From Umbilicaria muhlenbergii (Eukaryota; Ascomycota; Lecanoromycetes; Umbilicariales; Umbilicariaceae): 64,000 bases of DNA. Positions 1 to 11,597 of the stretch are shown in pieces. Below the pieces are notes generated by a model that worked only from the letters and a program-made list of their open reading frames with translations, searched no databases and was not told where the DNA came from. The stretch spans positions 5,024,927 to 5,088,926 of the forward strand of contig KK106981.1 in assembly GCA_000611775.1 (NCBI GenBank). Reading direction: 5' to 3'. The position numbers and the translations under genes were made by a program. Numbering within the stretch: position 1 is the stretch's first letter; every line of letters starts with the position of its first letter.

Positions 1-1494
1 GGCGTCAAAGAAGCATGGCAGACAAGGCTCCTACCCCCGGGGTGAGCCTGCCCTCTAGGAATCATAATGATCTTGGCATATGCTAACTTACCATAGCTTC
101 TCTCCCAAGGCGGGCGACCAAGGGACCTTTAGATCTAGATGAGTAGGCCATTCCTCTAGGCTCTGGCACTGAGCAGCACATCTGATATCCCAGCCCGCTA
201 GCTACATCGACACCCAGCATAACTCCAGAACCACCTAGGACACCTGTACGCACACTTCCAACGCCGACGCCGTCAACAGCAAACCTTCTGTCACCTGAAG
301 CTGCTTTGGCCAGCATAGATCACCCAGCGAGAGACTTCAGCTACCTCCTTAGGCCGGAAATATACCATCCTCTGACACAGCTGGTGCGTTCAGCATTCTC
401 CATTACCAAAGATATGTACTGAAGATCGCAACGCGCAGGAGATCCCCCCAGCCTTCCGCACCTCCTCCAAGCAACCGACTTCCTCCGCTCCGCTCCGCTC
501 CCTTCTCTTGTCCGGCTACTTCCGCGCCGCCGCCATAGCCTCAGCCCAACAACTTACAACGTCCACATCTCCCACCAACCACGCCCAGATATTCTCTCTT
601 CTCTACATCCGTCTTGCAACCCTAACGCTCATAAACGCCACCCCGCTTGCGGCGCAAGAAGTCAAAGTACTCGAAGATCTCAACTCCTCGTTTTATCGTG
701 ACCCTATCAGCAACGCCCACGTCATACCATGGGAGCTACGCGTGCTAGCGGTGCGCTTGCAGGGCATTGGATATGGGGACCGACGGAGGGCTGTCATGGG
801 TTACTATGAATTAGCGCGTGAGGCGAGGACTGAGGTGGCGAAGAGTACAGAAGAAGAGCGGCAGATGTGGAAGGGAAGATTGGAAGATTTGGGCATCAGG
901 GTTGGGAATGCGCTGGTGGAGATGGGGGATCTGGAAGGGGCGGCCAGACATCTTGAGAGCTTACAGCTGAGAGGCGACAGTACGGATGGAGATGAGATGC
1001 TCCGGGAGAGGATCGTGCTCCTGTATCTGCGAATTGGTGATGTCGCTGCTGCGAAACGCTTTGTTGGTCAAGGAGAGTCAGAGAGCTCAACGAAAGTGCT
1101 GCAGCCGCTCCTGAGCATGGCGGAGGGAAGATACGAAGAGGCGGTTGAAGGATGGAAAGCGCTGCGTGAAGCTCCCTCGACGCCTAGCCCTGAGATGGTC
1201 ACGCAGAACTTGGCGGTCTGTCTACTCTACACTGGCAGGCTCGACGAGGTATGTGCCCCACGGCCCGGTTACGTAATTCCAACGCTCACGTGTATATGAC
1301 AGGCGCGGTCACTGTTAGAGAACTTGGTAGAAGAAGGCCATTCCTTCCATGCCCTGACGTTCAACCTTTCGACCATGTACGAATTGTGTACCGACAAGTC
1401 GAGGGCTTTGAAGACCGAGTTGACGGAGAAGGTGGCATCGCTCGAGATGAGCGATGTCGGGTGGGAGAAGACGAATGTCGACTTCAAGCTATGA
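1..1494 (+). CDS. TRAPPC12-like TRAPP complex subunit (5' partial)
   Basis: TPR-type protein resembling TRAPPC12, a subunit of the TRAPPIII tether/Rab-GEF that works in Golgi and autophagy traffic. The gene enters from the left edge. Exons read 1-41, 110-142, 194-383, 439-1248 and 1303-1494, giving 421 visible residues. All four introns are 51-68 bp with good branch sites (TGCTAAC, ACTGA), and every junction keeps frame. Visible landmarks are KGPLDLDD, then LLRPEIYHPL joined to EIPPAFRTS, a helical TPR-like middle, and the end GWEKTNVDFKL, which is the typical fungal TRAPPC12 C-terminus. The identification rests on remembered family sequence. The true start lies outside the window. It is convergent with the next gene. 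Confidence 0.72.
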
Positions 1495-1912
1495 GATGGA
1501 CATGAGAGGCCAGAGTAGATAGATAAGATTAGGTTCGTGTAGAGCTACCGATGGTCTACAAAGCCCGTTTTCTGAGGAGCACCTCGACAAGATCTAGACG
1601 AACGGGGTCGGCCATACTCCCGTGGCTGTATGCGTAAAACAATTAATTTCGTTGAATGCATCTAGACATCTATCCAACGGATAGAGGACATTGTGCAAGA
1701 TTGGGAGCTTTCAACAAGTCCCCCATTCAAGGGCATTTCCCGAACACGTCGACACGAACGAAGCCATCCTCAGGCCCAATGTGACGCTCGTATTCCACGC
1801 ACAAACGGTACGATCGCTCGATAAACGCCGGGGAAACAACAACCATCGTCATCATCATGACTTTTTACCCCTCAGCCGCCCCTGATTCGCGCCCTCTTCC
1901 CAGCCCGAGTCC
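1495..1912. other. Convergent 3' intergenic region
   Basis: Between the stop codons of the TRAPPC12-like gene and the minus-strand nuclear protein gene. It presumably holds both 3' UTRs. No gene, RNA or repeat was seen. Confidence 0.6.
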
Positions 1913-3383
1913 TCAGACTCCATTAGTTTTCGCCTTCTTAGCCTGCGCCCCACCACCACTCCTCTCGAGCACGTCTCCCTCCCTCTTCTTCCCCTTGCCC
2001 GCTCCACCGGCCCCAACCTTAGTACGGCGCCACATGTCAAACGGGCTTCGCTTCTTCACTTTCTCCGCCACTGAGTTCGGAAGCTCAATAGGCTCAGGCG
2101 CGAGCGGGGAACTATCCAACGCGGCTTTCCTGGACGCGGCTCTCGTCGTACGGCCGGACGCAGGCGGAGAAGTTGGTACGAAGGTTGGTTTGACTGGTGT
2201 GATGACGACTTCTTCCTCCGTGTCACCTGCAATGTCATTCATTTCGCTGTCAAGAAGGTGATGTTCTTCGATATCGGTGATGGCTTCTTCGTCGGCAAGT
2301 TCAGCCTGTGCTTCGCGGGTTCGACGCTGTTCTTCGGTTGGGAATAACAAACGCGGCTTGATGGACGAACGAGTGAAGGGGCGGAGAGGTGGGGAGCTCT
2401 CGGCATCGATTTCGCTGTCGTGCCACTCGTCAGAGTCGAAAAGATTGACCTGTGCTTCCTCGTCTTCCCGATAGTCATCGAACTTGCGGAAAACCTTCTT
2501 GCCGCGACTAGGGATGCCACATGTTAGTGCACATCTCCCGGAGTAGTAGGAAAAGTGAGGCTTACAAGACGTAGACCATGCCATCCTTACGCTTGAAAGC
2601 CTGTTCCATCTCCTTGTCATCATTGAGGTCATTGTTGACCTTCCTCCTCTTGCTAGCCCTTGAGGCTGGCCGCTCCACGGAGGAAGCTTGTCCTGGCTTT
2701 ACGTAAAAAGGATTGTCCTCAGTCTCATCCAGCTCAGGAATCTTATCCTTGGAATCCGTATAGATCTCAATATGACCCTCTGATGCGTTTTCCTCATCTT
2801 CCATGAAACTACCCAATGAGAATCCAATGTGTCTCCTATTCCTTGTCTTCTTTCGTGGTGAGGGCATAGCCTCGTCTACTGTGTCAGGCCGCGTCGGGAA
2901 CAAGACCCGCGCAGTAGTGCTAACACCTGGGACTGCTTGCCGCTTCCGTGGGGTTTTTGCTGGTGTTGGGAGCATGGCTGTAGCAGAGATATCTGAAGCT
3001 GGAACTTCAGGTAAGATGTCGGGACGGCTTCGCGATTTAGCGGCCGGCGCCGTGGACTGAGGATGGAGCACGCTTGAGCCCGAGTGTCTGTTGGAAGCTT
3101 TGGTGACCTTGAAAAGCGTCTTCTTTGGAGAGGTCTGGGTCGAGGACGGAGGAGAGAAAGTGTGATTTGATGAACGTGTTGTTGACCGATTTGACGACCT
3201 CGGAGATGATGCTGAGAGAGCTACTGGTGGTGGGGGAGGGGTTTGTGCAGCGCGTCCAAAGCGTTGTGTTGACGAACGCGTTGTTTTGCGGGTAGGGTAT
3301 GAATGGGTTATATCGTACTTTGCGCCGTGTCTAGGTGTTGACGGAGTTGGTACCGCAGATCGTAATGGCGGTGTTGTTGTCAT
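1913..3383 (-). CDS. Uncharacterised Ser/Pro-rich nuclear protein with RxLF motifs
   Basis: Two exons, 3383-2566 and 2507-1913, encode 470 residues. The 58-bp intron has a CACTAAC branch site, and the join gives MVYVFRGKKVF, which fits a single continuous fold. I do not recognise a named family. The protein is disordered and basic, with many SP/TP sites (TPSTPRH, TPAKTPRKR, PSPRKK), bipartite nuclear-signal-like clusters (RASKRRK, PRKKTRNRR), and two RxLF motifs (RVLF at 159-162, RLLF at 325-328) that look like cyclin-docking Cy motifs. The C-terminus is Lys-rich. The start is the first ATG after a long 5' leader. It shares a 458-bp divergent promoter with DUO1. A role as a CDK substrate or cell-cycle protein is inference only. 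Confidence 0.75.
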
Positions 3384-3841
3384 GCTGGCAGGTGCGAACG
3401 GCGCTCCACGACGAATGATTGATAGGAAGAGAGTACGGTCGAAGTAATACTCGCTTTCTGGATAAGCAAGGAGCGCCCGACAAAGAGCAGTGGGAATTGC
3501 AAAAGCTCGGTGCTGTGAGCGAGGCTAAGATGAAGAACCAGTTGATGATATGGTGGACAGTGCAAAGGTCGAATTGAGATGGATTGGGAGCAATGCTCTC
3601 CCTGTTGCGGAAGGGTGGATGACGATGGGAGGTTGAGACGAATGTTATCGGGTGGCTGGGTCCCCGTCGTATGATACACCAAGCGGCGCGTACCGTAAAC
3701 TATTCTGGGTAACGGTGGCTGGTGGCTTCGCTTCGGAGCGAGGGGTCAATCAACAACACGTCTATCAATCAGAGCATGAGTTGTGTTTGAGGAACGCGTT
3801 ACAAGTGGTCAACTGACTACACCGACACTTCCTACGAGACG
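3384..3841. promoter_or_regulatory. Divergent promoter, nuclear protein / DUO1
   Basis: A 458-bp head-to-head interval. It contains a perfect ACGCGT (MluI cell-cycle box, MCB) at 3794-3799, about 43 bp before the DUO1 start. MCB is the known site of the Mbp1-Swi6 (MBF) G1/S factor. Whether it is used here is inferred. Confidence 0.45.
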
Positions 3842-4660
3842 ATGGCAAAAGGGGGCTCGACACCGGACATCAAAGAGCTTGACCTTTCCGATGCTGACAC
3901 AGACGATCTTTTTGCATCTCCATCCCGTAAAGAAGCGAATGCACCAAAGGCAAAGCATGAAGAACTTCATACCCCAGCGACCTCCGGGACCAATTCGAGA
4001 AGCGCCAATGGGGACTCTAGATATGACAACGAGGTAGACCGAGAAGCCAGTCTGCGTCGCGAACTAGCGGGAGTCCGTAGCATCAACGAGGTGATCGAAG
4101 GCGTTGTTGAGAGTCTGGAGCGAGCAAAGGGGAACATGGAGGTAAACATCCCCTCCTACATCCTTCAATAAGCATTAGAAGCGAGCCGTGATGTGTAGAC
4201 TGTCTCGCGCACCGTCTCCAACGCCTCCTCCCTACTAAACACCTGGACCCGCATCCTCTCCCAGACGGAACACAATCAACGTCTAATACTCAACCCCTCA
4301 TGGCACGGCGCCAGCCAGGACGTAGCGGATATGGAAAACGAGAGTGTGCTGAAACAGCAAGCGGCAGAGAGAAGAGAGATCGAGGAATATCAACGGCGCG
4401 AAGCTGCTGCGCGCAAGGCAGAGGATGATGAGCGGAGGCGTTCAGAAGCTGCTGCTGGTAGAGGGACGCGAGGAATAAGAGGGAGGGGGCGCGGTAGCGG
4501 GAGAGGAGGGACGGCTGGTATTTCTGGATACGTGGGCGTGGGAGGGCAAGGAGGGGTTAGGGGAACGGCAAGAGGTGGCGGCACGACCCCTGGGAGACCT
4601 GGTAGTGGATTTGGCAGAGGAATTGGGAGCAGCCGCGGCAGAGGGAGGGGGGCCATTTAA
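3842..4660 (+). CDS. DUO1: DASH complex subunit Duo1
   Basis: Subunit of the DASH/Dam1 ring, which couples kinetochores to spindle microtubule plus ends. Exons 3842-4141 and 4199-4660 encode 253 residues. The 57-bp intron joins NME to TVSRT, restoring the conserved Duo1 core: an acidic N-terminus (ELDLSDADTDDLF), then LRRELAGVRSINEVIEGV, a central helix, TWTRILSQTEHNQRLIL and NPSWHGASQDVADME. The last 90 or so residues are a low-complexity RGG/Gly-rich tail, common in filamentous fungal Duo1. An MCB box lies just upstream. Confidence in the family is high because the core motif is diagnostic. Confidence 0.93.
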
Positions 4661-5004
4661 AGCGAGAAGCACTGCTGTATAGGCAGAGCGACAATTTCTT
4701 GATGTGACGTCGAGGTTCAGTTCGAAGTCCCGCCCATGCATGGCTTGAAAAACAATGGATGTAAGGTACAGAAGATTGCGACTTGATGTCACAACACCTC
4801 ATCCCTAGCCTGTGCTAGCTGGTTCCGATTTGCTATGCTGCTAGGCCAACGCCATGGGTTGGCTAAAAAACACCTGCCATAATGCAACGAAACGTCTACA
4901 AGAGATCCGCAAGAGACAACTGTGGTAGTAGTCCCATTTAGCGAGCATGCAGCAAAAGTGCAGAGCTTGGTGCAAATGCCAAAGATGAGCGCAAGATGGA
5001 ACGG
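4661..5004. other. Convergent 3' intergenic region
   Basis: Lies between the DUO1 and NST1 stop codons. Nothing beyond presumed 3' UTRs was seen. Confidence 0.6.
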
Positions 5005-8000
5005 TCAAAAGCCAGATGAAGATGTGATACCTGCACCCGGTGGCTGGAAGGGCCGTGTTCCACCAAATGCCGGTATACTACTCCCTACGAGAGGACTCCC
5101 GATCTCACCGGGCGCCGCAACACCTCTACCGTTGATAGACATGTTGTCGTCCGCCTCGAATTTGACAAATGTCCCGCGTGATCCCTCAGTCCGCACGGTG
5201 AAGGATCCGCCGCCGTTCTGTGCATTGCCTTCAGTATCGCAGATATCCAACATCTCGTTGAGTTGGATCGGTCCCTCATTGGCCGGCTTTAAATGCTCTA
5301 CTTGACGAAGTACTGTCTCAACGCTGTGAAAGCCGTTCTCGCCCTTGTTCGGATTGTTGGCTGTCAGTTGCTTGCAAGCTTGAGTTACCAACAATCGAAT
5401 TGTCACCGGCCGCGAGGCACTGAGACGATTTGGTCCTCCTATTATGCCGAAAGCGTTGTTTGCTGACCATCCCGCACCTATGCAAATCGATTAGTAACAG
5501 AGGACGAGCTGGTGTTTCAGGATTGGACTACCTGGAGCAGTGGACCAAGTCGGTGGGCCTGACAACCCTGGATTTCCAAAAGGCATGGGTGGCGTGCCCC
5601 AAGAGCTTCCCATTGCAGCCTGAACTCCGCGAGGAAAGCCGTCCATCTTTGCAGCTGCTGCATGCATTAGCGAAATTCATATGACGGCAGTACTTGCGCA
5701 ACTCACATCCAACATGCTCAGGGAATAACTGCGAAGCGCCGAAACCATGCCTTGCAGAACCAGGGGCCATGCTGCCTCGCCGACTGTCGTCCAAGCTTGA
5801 GGATAAGGGTAGGTCAGTATCGTCCAGCAATGCACTACTTCCGAGGTGATTACTAAGATCGTCAATATCGGAGTTGCTGGGTTTCACGCTTGAGGGTCGC
5901 TGAATAGGAGCAGGACGTGCAATCGGCTGTGATTGGCCTGGAAAGGGAGCCGTGTCAAAGGAGGTCTTTTCAAAAGACATTGAGGTCTGCCTTGAGTGCG
6001 AATGCGACGGCATTGTATCCCGAGACATCCCATACTGGATAGGAGTACTGGCGCTGGAGGTAGAGCTTGGTGGTTGATGAGATTGAGTATTCAAAGGATC
6101 TATGGGTACACCCCGCCCTTGGGGTAGCTGTCTCAACGGATTCACACCTGGAGGAAAAGGCATAGGGTTGGGAGCCATAAAGCCTCGGTAATGGGGGCCT
6201 ACGGGCGGGTGCTGTGGGGGAAACATGGGAGCTTCGTGACCAAAGGGCGCTCGCTGCACCATCCCTGGCATTAAGGGGCCGTGGCTTGACGGGTAGCCGT
6301 TCCCAGTGATTGGAGGCATATTTGGAAAGCCAGAGAAAGGCTGTGCCGCAATTCCTGGGGGTGTGCTCATGAGTGGAATGGCAGAGGTCGGTTGAGGATG
6401 TTGTAAAGGAGGCGGTTGAGTGGTGAGCTTTCCGGGGAACGCGGCAGGTGCCAAATCATGCTGGTGAGGGGTCGAAACGCTCGGCGATGCTGTGGAACTT
6501 CCGGAGGGAGGTTGAGGAACTTTGGGAGATGAGCTGTGCGAATCCTGAAATGATGCCTGCCGCGCTCGTCCCGGAGTAGGAGCCTTTGGTATGACAGGAG
6601 TAGCAATCTGTAGGTGTGGAGAGGCGTGATTACTCGATGTCGCTGGATTGTGAAGTCCTGGAGGCAGTGGAATTGCTGACACGTTCGTGTTGCGCTTCAT
6701 TGACGGAGGAACGGTTGACGCAGTTTGAGCCACGTGCGTTGACGCAGACTCTTCTTTCCTGGCACGGTCCTTGACTTCCTTCTCCGCCCGAGCCTTCGCC
6801 TCTCTCTCCCGCTTCTCCGCTGCCTCGCGTTCCTTCTTCTCCTTAGCTTCTCTTTCCTTGGTTTCCGCTTCCTCACGCTCCTTTCTCCTAGACTCTTCAC
6901 GCTTCTTTTTGTCGCGCTCCTTTTGCTCCCGTTGTTTCCGCTCCTGCTCCGCCTGCTGCTCTCGTGCTTCCTGTAATCGTTTTTGTTTCTCTGCTTCCTT
7001 CTTTTGCCGCTCCTCCTCCTGGGCTTTCTTCTCTGCTTCTTTCTTTCTCCTTTGCTCCTCCTTCTTCTGCCTCTGCTCCTCCAGTTTCTGTTCCTCTATT
7101 GCCCGGGCAGCAGCTTCTTCCGCTGCTTTTTCTGCATCTCGCCTGGCCTTCTCCTCTTCTTTGACTTGCTTTTGCTGGCGTTTCTTGTCCTTTTTCTTTT
7201 GGGCCTCTTTGGCTCTCTTGGCTTCCCGTTGAGTATCCAGCCGAGACTCTTCTTCCAACTCCTCGATGAGTTTCTGCTGGCGTTCAGCCGCTACTTTCTC
7301 TCTGTAAGCTGTAAGAACTCTCTGCTCGAACATTCGGGCAGCGAAGATTTGAAACATCCTCCGCCCTTCTTCCATGCGTTGCTCTTCGGTCATGGTTTCC
7401 TGAGATCAGTTCAGCACACTTCAGATCTATGCGAATAAAATACCTACCATCTCATCTTCCTCATACTCATCATCCTCCTGACTATCGTACTCTTCGTCGT
7501 CATCATCATCATAGTCCTCGTCATCCAACGGAGGACCGTGATTGTGACCTTGCATCGACGGATGTCCCAGTCCGGCAGCGGCATATTGCGCTTCTTCTTC
7601 CCGCTGCATACGACGCTCGGCAAGCTGCTCCATCATTTCAATAAACCTCTTGCCGTCATTTTTGAGTAAATCGTCGGCGACGGTCAGAATACCCCCTGGA
7701 CATGATCAGCTAGGAAACACCTTCTTTGACATGCACGGTCATGGTGTACCTTGCACGGTAAGACTGTTCCCAAAATTGAAGAAGTCAGCCGCAGGGCCTC
7801 TTGGTTCCTCTTCTGGTTCCTCATCGCTGTAGTCGTCTTCATCATCCTCCTCACTGTACTCTTCTTCATCGCCATCGTCATCCCCTTCTGGTAACTCCTG
7901 TATCCTGCCTCTTGAGGAGCGTTGAGTGTTTAGTAGTGGTGGTATGCGATCTGGTGGCATGCGTGCCATCGGATGAGGATACATCCTTGGTGGCGGCATC

Positions 8001-9049
8001 ATCGGCGTCCCATCATCGAGAGTAGTTTGCTGATGATTGGCATACTGCTCCAATTCTTCATAGTACGCATCGTACAGTACTTCGAGCTCCTCCTCTATGG
8101 CCGTTCGCTTTCGTCCGCACACAGTGCAGCTGCAGGAGTGCTTTTGCTGTTCCTTCATCTTTTTCAAGACTGCTTCCTTCTCGACTTTGACCAGTGAGCG
8201 TCGCTCTTCCTCTCCAAGAGATAGCCAGAACTCCTTAATTCTTTCTCGCTCCTCTGCCGTTGAAGTATTCCATATTCGGTCTTTCGAAATTGTGTGAGCG
8301 GAGTGAAGAGCGGCAGTAGATAAGGAGGGAGGAGGCGGTGGCGGCGGAGGTGGTTGAAATCCTAGAGGTGGGGAGAAAGGCATAGTGTTGGCCGCCGAAT
8401 AGACAGATTGATATTTATGTTGAGAAGCCGAGCGAGGTTGGTTGATTTTTTTCTTTTTCTTTGCTTTACTGGTAGAACTCCCTGGTGGTCCATAGTCTTT
8501 CGCAATGTGGCCATTGGCAGGGGGTTGAGCTGGAACATAAGGACCTGGGTAAAGCCTCCCTTCCTCATCAGTGTAATAGAGGTCCTCCCCTTCTCCCGGT
8601 TCATACTCTTCCTGGTCGTCGAAGCCTGAAGTGCCGTAGTCATAGCCATTTGGTGGGATTGCTGTTGGAGAAGGGGCTTGGCCGTAGGTGGAGCTTGGAT
8701 AGTGAAGATGGCTATCTTCAAGGTGCCCTTGTACAGACGCAGAGTGCTGACTCTGAGGTTGTTCTGCAGCAAGGCGTGCAGCTTGCTTTTGCCGCCTCTT
8801 CTGCTTCTTCCTATTAACGGCGTTCTCACCCGTGTTGGGACCGTTCGCAGAGTCTACACTGTCACTTGCTTGCTGCCGGCTGTCCATTACACCATGGTTC
8901 TGCGTAGCTTTGGCCATGCCTGGAGGGACATTTTCTTGGTTGCCCACGACGCGAGATGGTATGGAGTCCAGCTGTTGAAGCTTCGCAGGTGGTTTAGCCT
9001 TTGAACTGCCGCTGTTCGGGTTGATCTTTTGCGCTGCCGACTTCGGCAT
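5005..9049 (-). CDS. NST1: Stress response protein Nst1
   Basis: Fungal Nst1, linked in yeast to salt tolerance and splicing/P-body factors. Five exons: 9049-7750, 7695-7448, 7399-5707, 5657-5532 and 5477-5005, encoding 1279 residues. Introns are 48-55 bp and all phases close. The start [14 protein letters not shown] was chosen over an upstream ATG because it matches the family start. Visible parts: a Lys-rich segment ([11 protein letters not shown]), an acidic DLYYTDEEG region, the conserved block [20 protein letters not shown], a CSCTVCGRK cysteine motif near residue 308, poly-Asp/Glu near the exon 1/2 boundary, and a very long Arg/Lys/Glu coiled coil (about residues 520-735). A Pro/Gln-rich tail follows. 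The third intron ends in a CAGCAG (NAGNAG) acceptor, so isoforms differing by one residue are possible. Confidence 0.93.
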
Positions 9050-10020
9050 CCCGGCAAAACAGTGCGTCTGTCCCACGAAGAAACAGCTTAAGCCACAAGT
9101 ACTGTGAGAGGACGCTCTGTGTCCTCGACTATGCCGGGACAAGCCAGAGTGATGGTCGGCGATACAAGCCCGTCCTCACCCAGTCTCTCCGAACCGGTCA
9201 TTCACCCGTGCTGCAAGCCTTCAGAAGGTGCTTCCAATGCTGTACGTAGTGCAGTAAAGCCCGGGTCCTATCTCCCCGGGTTTGTAGTGCTCGTAATGCG
9301 ACCTCTGGTGTTTGGAGGAGGGGTTGTCGTGGGCCTAGGACAGGGTATAAAGGTACGCACAGGCAAAAAGTGAGGTTCAGAGGGCTGGACGCTAGTTCAA
9401 GGGCGGGTTAGCGGGATTCGGTCGGCCTCCTCAGCCAGGACTGAAGGCAGCGCAAGGCAAAGCTTATGCGCACCGGCTGCTCCACACACATCCACACCCA
9501 CCACTGAACCATCGCAGCTTCTCCGCCTGCTCACGACTTACGACTTACGACAAATCAGCACTCTGCGCGCGTTCGAGGCTTCATCACCGCCTTCAAATTG
9601 TACGCGATTCCTATGACGTGGGAAACGCAATTGGCGGCGATCGCAACGTAGCAGAGCTGGCCAGCTCAGCTTATCGTCCTTTTCATCTTCGACCTCGCGG
9701 CCAACAGGGCATCGGCTTGGCAAGGATACCTGGTGCAGTGTGAAGAAGAAGACCACTCCCACATTGATTCATTGAACACCTTTTCACCTTCTTCTACGAC
9801 ATACCACCTCTACTAAAGCCCTCCAATATCCGAACATTTCAGGTCTTACAGCGGTTGGTAACACGGTCGGCTCTCAGAGACAACAAAAAGTCCCCACAGG
9901 ATTATAGGACTTCAGCTGTGGAGAAGACGATCGTGCCGGACACTCTGGTTTCAAGCTGCTGAGAGCAAGGATTAGTCCCAAAATTTTTGGCTGGGGTAGA
10001 GGAGACGGTGTGGTGTAGCG
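9050..10020. promoter_or_regulatory. Divergent promoter, NST1 / RHO2
   Basis: A 971-bp head-to-head interval with only short shadow reading frames. It presumably carries both promoters and 5' UTRs. No specific motif is claimed. Confidence 0.5.
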
Positions 10021-11132
10021 ATGGCGCAACAACAAGCTCAGAATGTTATGAGAAGGTACGTCATATGTTGCAGGAACATCGCCAGACGTTTAGGAGTCAT
10101 CTTAGCACTTGTTTCATGAACAAAGAGGGAATGGGCTTGTGGAGATTGGGCGCAATACCAGTTACCGCTCACCCCTCCATTCTCTCCTATCTTCCTCGCA
10201 GATAAATGTGATCAGTTCCGCCAGAAAGGCCTGATCCTCTACAGCTTGTGTACTGCTACAGACTCTACATGTTATTCCTAGTAGGATGGATCTCTTGAGC
10301 ACGCTGGCTAACCCGCATTGTTCTGCACGTAGAAAGCTTGTCATCATTGGCGATGGCGCGTGCGGGAAAACGAGTCTTTTGAGTGTTTTCACGCTAGGTT
10401 ATTTCCCGACAGTAAGTACCAACTTGCCTTCTTCATCCGTGTAGATCAGAGACTGACAGTCACCAGCACTACGTAAGTCATGCAAGACCTCAAAGATCAA
10501 AGGCTGCCCTTCTGGCAAACGTGGTGTCCTGCATCATATCAAGACCTTCTAATGACTTACCTTCGTGGACACTCTAGGTTCCCACCGTTTTCGAAAACTA
10601 TGTGACCGATTGTAGAGTGGACGGCAAATCAGTCCAATTGGCATTATGGGACACGGCTGGTCAGGAAGACTACGAGAGATTACGGCCGTTGGCATATTCA
10701 AAAGCGCATGTCATCCTCATTGGCTTTTCAGTGGACACGCCAGATTCCCTCGATAACGTGAAGCACAAGGTCCGCGAACACAGTCCACATTGAGATCATT
10801 GATAGAATTCTGAGACCGCTTGAAACTGACACCTTCTATAGTGGGTTGAGGAAGCCAACGAACGATGCCCTGGCGTTCCCATCATTCTTGTCGGCCTGAA
10901 AAAAGATCTCCGGGACGACCCACTAGCGCAAGAAGAAATGCGGAAAAAGTCGCTCCGTTTCATCACGCCGAGAGAGGGCAACGACACTGCACACGAGATA
11001 GGCGCGCGGAAGTATCTCGAATGCTCATCGCTGACCGGCGAGGGTGTCGACGACGTATTTGAAGCAGCCACTCGAAATGCTCTACTGACATTTGAGAAGG
11101 GGGAGAGGGGTGGCTGTTGTGTAATCTTGTGA
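10021..11132 (+). CDS. RHO2: Rho-family GTPase Rho2
   Basis: Small GTPase that controls cell-wall glucan synthesis and polarity at the plasma membrane. Five exons: 10021-10055, 10333-10411, 10467-10472, 10578-10769 and 10842-11132, encoding 200 residues, the family's usual length. Motifs: P-loop GDGACGKTS (residues 18-26), switch [19 protein letters not shown], switch [13 protein letters not shown], the Rho insert region, [12 protein letters not shown], and a C-terminal CVIL box. The Leu in that box predicts geranylgeranylation. [26 protein letters not shown] and [11 protein letters not shown] are Rho2-type rather than Rho1/3/4. The third exon is only 6 nt (CAC TAC, His-Tyr) and restores the invariant switch I reading. 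The last intron uses the weak donor GTCCGC. Confidence 0.94.
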
Positions 11133-11597
11133 GAAAGTACCGAGTGTATCAAGCCGGGTTGGAATGAGCGTGGTGGATTCGGGGTTTGGCCGGACGGGGT
11201 GATGTCATGTTTGTTTCTGAAGTCTCTTTGCTGAGCATTTCCGGTGTTACGTTGGGCTCTTGTGCTTATAGATCCAAGTAGGCACTCGGGTACACCTTGG
11301 CAGGCATTAGAAAAGGGCTAATATCGGATACGATAGGTGTTCAAAGCGGAGGGGGGAAACGCGTGTCCACTGTAGTTTATCGGAAACAAATTGTCACTGA
11401 GTGAGAGATCGGACAGGATTACATAGGGGCAAATTGTACATTCGATGGGGGTCTTCCACCCCTAACATTTACGTGTACCTCTCCGCTATGACATAAAACA
11501 GACTTTCGTGCATCGTAAGCCGTCCAGTTGATAACTTCAATGACAGCGACACGAACATATAGAACCCCGCCCACAACGGTCCCTTCCCCTTTCCCTT
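11133..11597. other. Convergent 3' intergenic region
   Basis: Between RHO2 and the mL40 gene, both of which end here. No gene was seen; presumably UTR and terminator sequence. Confidence 0.55.

Noticed and set aside
3380-3682. A 100-codon minus-strand frame before the Cy-motif protein
   Set aside because: It is in another frame, ends at the next gene's start and most likely represents 5' leader sequence.
4390-4656. Pro/Leu-rich minus-strand frame
   Set aside because: Complement of the Gly/Arg-rich tail of DUO1.
6771-7438. Ser/Phe/Leu-rich plus-strand frames looking like membrane proteins
   Set aside because: They are the complement of the Lys/Glu/Arg coiled coil of NST1; reverse-complemented charged codons give artificial hydrophobic runs.
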